Source: Saccharothrix syringae (GTDB lineage Bacteria; Actinomycetota; Actinomycetes; Mycobacteriales; Pseudonocardiaceae). From it: DNA of 64,000 bases. The notes beneath the pieces are model-generated. The model saw nothing but the letters and a program-made list of their open reading frames with translations, was not told where the DNA came from and searched no databases. A program made the translations under genes and the position numbers. The DNA is taken from NCBI RefSeq assembly GCF_009498035.1, contig NZ_CP034550.1:248001-312000 (forward strand), in the 5' to 3' direction. Of this stretch, positions 62,497 to 64,000 are shown in pieces (position 1 is the first letter of the stretch; every line of letters starts with the position of its first letter).

Positions 62497-62946
62497 GTGA
62501 GCATCGAGCTGGACCGCGTGGACTGGGCCCTGCTGGGAGCGCTCCAGGAGGACGCGCGCCTGTCCTACAACGAGCTGGCCAGGCGGGTGCACGTCTCGCC
62601 GCCGACGGTCGCGCAGCGCGTGCGGCGGTTGGAGAACGCGGGCGTCATCACCGGCTACCGGGCGGCGGTGGACCCGACGGCGGTGGGCCGGCCGGTGATC
62701 GCCCTGGTGCGGATGAAGTGCTACGGCCCGCGGTGCATCACGGTGCACCCGGAGCTGCTCGACGACTGCCCCGAGGTGGTGGAGGTGGTGCGGCTGACCG
62801 GTGACATCTGCTCGGTGGTCAAGGTGGTGACCACCTCGATCAGCGAGCTGGAGCGGCTGCTGGTGCGGCTGGGCGGCTACGGCGAGACCTCAAGCGCGAT
62901 GGTGCTGTCGACGCCTATCCCGTGGCGCCCGGTGACAGCAGGCTGA
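62497..62946 (+). CDS. Lrp/AsnC family regulator (probable kyn regulator)
   Basis: A 149-residue regulator: N-terminal AsnC helix-turn-helix DRVDWALLGALQEDARLSYNELARRVHVSPPTVAQRVRRLENAGVITGYRAAVD, summarised by LSYNELARRVHVSPPTVAQR, then a RAM-type ligand domain (LTGDICSVVKVVTTSISELERLL). Lrp-type KynR proteins control kyn operons in other bacteria; the divergent position supports the same role here. GTG 62497 is chosen from the leaderless -10. The last 32 bp overlap convergent murQ. Confidence 0.92.
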   Translation: MSIELDRVDWALLGALQEDARLSYNELARRVHVSPPTVAQRVRRLENAGVITGYRAAVDPTAVGRPVIALVRMKCYGPRCITVHPELLDDCPEVVEVVRLTGDICSVVKVVTTSISELERLLVRLGGYGETSSAMVLSTPIPWRPVTAG

Positions 62947-63850
62947 GCGCCTGCCGGACGTGCCCCTGGGTGCTCTCCAGGGCCTCGGCGGCGCGGGCCG
63001 CGGGCACGTCGGCCAGCAGGTGCACCAGGGCCACCTTCAGGTCGTCGCCCGAGGCGGCCAGCGCGGTCGAGCACTCGGCCTCGTCGAGCCCGGTGGCCTC
63101 GCGCAGGATGCGCAGGGTGCGCCCGCGCAGCTTGGCGTTGGTGGCGCGCATGGACACCATCAGGTTGGAGTAGGTGCGCCCGAGCCGGACCATCACCGCG
63201 GTGGAGAACGAGGTCAGCACCAGCTTCTGCGAGCTGCCCGCCTTCATCCGGGTGGAGCCCGCGATCGCCTCGGGACCGGTGTCCAGCGCGACCAGCACGT
63301 CCACGTAGGCCGGGGCGGGCGCGGTCGGGTTGTTCGACACCAGGACGGTGCTCGCGCCCAGCAGCCGCGCCTCGGCCAGCGCCGCGATCACGAACGGGGT
63401 GCGGCCGGACGCGGTCACGCCGACCACCAGGTCACCGGGCGAGGCGTGCCGCCGGATCTCGGCCGCGCCGCCCGCCGCCTGGTCCTCCACGTCCTCCACC
63501 GCGCGCACCAGCGCCTCGTGGCCGCCCGCGTGGTGGGCCAGGAACCAGTCCGGCGGCACGTTGAACGTCGGCACCAGCTCGGCCGCGTCGAGGGTGGCCA
63601 GCCGGCCGGACGTGCCCGCGCCCACGTAGTGCACCCGCCCACCCGCGCGCAGCGCCCCCACGGCCAGCTCGACGGCCCGCGCCAGCTCCGGCAGCACGGC
63701 GCCCACGGCGTCGGGCACCCGGTGGTCCTCGGTGTTGATCAGGCGCAGCACGTCCAGCGTGGAGACCCGGTCGATGTCGGTGGTCCCGGGGTTGCGGGCC
63801 TCGGTCGGGGAGTCCACCCGGACCGCGACGCCGTGCCGCGGCGGCGTCAC
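62915..63850 (-). CDS. murQ: N-acetylmuramic acid 6-phosphate etherase
   Basis: Cleaves the lactyl ether of MurNAc-6-phosphate during cell-wall sugar recycling. The 311-residue protein has TEARNPGTTDIDRVSTLDVLRLIN at the N terminus, the SIS domain with VHYVGAGTSGRLATLDAAEL, catalytic region GGHEALVRAVEDVEDQ, VGVTASGRTPFVIAALA and STRMKAGSSQKLVLTSFST, and a C-terminal helical UBA-like tail. GTG 63850 overlaps the stop of the upstream regulator gene (GTGA). Confidence 0.97.
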   Translation of the reverse strand: MTPPRHGVAVRVDSPTEARNPGTTDIDRVSTLDVLRLINTEDHRVPDAVGAVLPELARAVELAVGALRAGGRVHYVGAGTSGRLATLDAAELVPTFNVPPDWFLAHHAGGHEALVRAVEDVEDQAAGGAAEIRRHASPGDLVVGVTASGRTPFVIAALAEARLLGASTVLVSNNPTAPAPAYVDVLVALDTGPEAIAGSTRMKAGSSQKLVLTSFSTAVMVRLGRTYSNLMVSMRATNAKLRGRTLRILREATGLDEAECSTALAASGDDLKVALVHLLADVPAARAAEALESTQGHVRQALSLLSPGATG

Positions 63851-63999
63851 TTACCCGACTCCCGGCGCCGCCTGCCGTCCGGCCGGGCGCCCAGGCGGTG
63901 CCCCGACACCGCGTCGTAGGTGGCCTCCAGGGCCGTCTTGGCGCTGTCCACGTGCAGCTGCGCGACGCCGATGAACAGGCAGTCGATCACGGTGAGCTG
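63847..63999 (-). CDS. MurR/RpiR-family regulator, C-terminal end (partial)
   Basis: An open frame enters from the right edge and ends at a TGA overlapping murQ. The visible 50 residues, QLTVIDCLFIGVAQLHVDS then ALEATYDAVSGHRLG, match the end of the SIS domain of RpiR-type regulators. With murQ directly downstream this is probably a MurR-like regulator of MurNAc-6-P recycling. The DNA-binding half lies outside the window. Confidence 0.85.
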   Translation of the reverse strand, partial: QLTVIDCLFIGVAQLHVDSAKTALEATYDAVSGHRLGARPDGRRRRESGK

Positions 64000-64000
64000 C

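Overview
The window is very GC-rich actinobacterial chromosome. Gene content and order point to a filamentous actinomycete of the Pseudonocardiaceae (Saccharothrix/Actinosynnema/Lentzea-like): mycothiol-era enzymes, a SARP/AfsR-type regulator, WhiB, a GlxR-type Crp, and long stretches in the same order as the Mycobacterium tuberculosis segment rv3667-rv3721. The genus assignment is inference; no rRNA gene is present.

Layout. 1-2 kb: end of dnaX, then ybaB, recR and a small P-loop kinase. 2-5.4 kb: large AfsR-type regulator. 5.6-11.5 kb: five-gene peptide/nickel-type ABC importer operon. 11.5-13.2 kb: small DUF6204-like gene, a DinB/maleylpyruvate-isomerase-like protein and a divergent TetR regulator sharing a palindromic operator. 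13.5-15.4 kb: leuA with a leucine-codon leader peptide. 15.5-18.1 kb: two paralogous small membrane proteins, a nitroreductase and a membrane mannosyltransferase-like protein. 18.2-20.5 kb: ask-asd. 20.6-23.2 kb: gluconokinase-like kinase and an MFS protein. 23.2-28.5 kb: oxidative-stress cluster (Fur-family regulator, catalase, flavin reductase, Ohr, Dps) with an esterase and a long repeat-filled gap. 28.5-32 kb: S9 peptidase, methyltransferase, small proteins, tRNA-Pro.

32-58.7 kb is the rv3667-rv3683-like backbone: metallophosphoesterase, YqeY, class A PBP with PASTA (PonA2-type), WhiB4-type regulator, two ArsA-like ATPases, DUF4177, RidA, MBL-fold hydrolase, Crp, nth, TlpA-like, Nudix, MarP-type protease, EphE, holin-like protein and acs. 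Inserted into it are lineage-specific genes: a VQAG-motif protein, a pair of unknown paralogs, an oxidoreductase, a second DNA polymerase III beta clamp, two transporters and nhaA. 58.9-64 kb: GNAT, degenerate Fic-like protein, kynU-kynA with a divergent Lrp regulator, and murQ preceded by the end of a MurR/RpiR-type regulator.

Two non-coding themes stand out. First, convergent gene junctions repeatedly carry short tandem repeats (15, 17 or 22 bp) or near-perfect GC hairpins; the best case is a strictly phased 8 x 22 bp array at 25534-25709, and an inverted version of the same unit lies at 60313-60443. Second, many transcription units have a TANNNT hexamer ending 6-8 nt before the start codon and no Shine-Dalgarno sequence, which indicates leaderless mRNAs. 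Start codons given here were chosen from ribosome binding sites, gene overlaps or this leaderless pattern, so several differ from the longest open frame.
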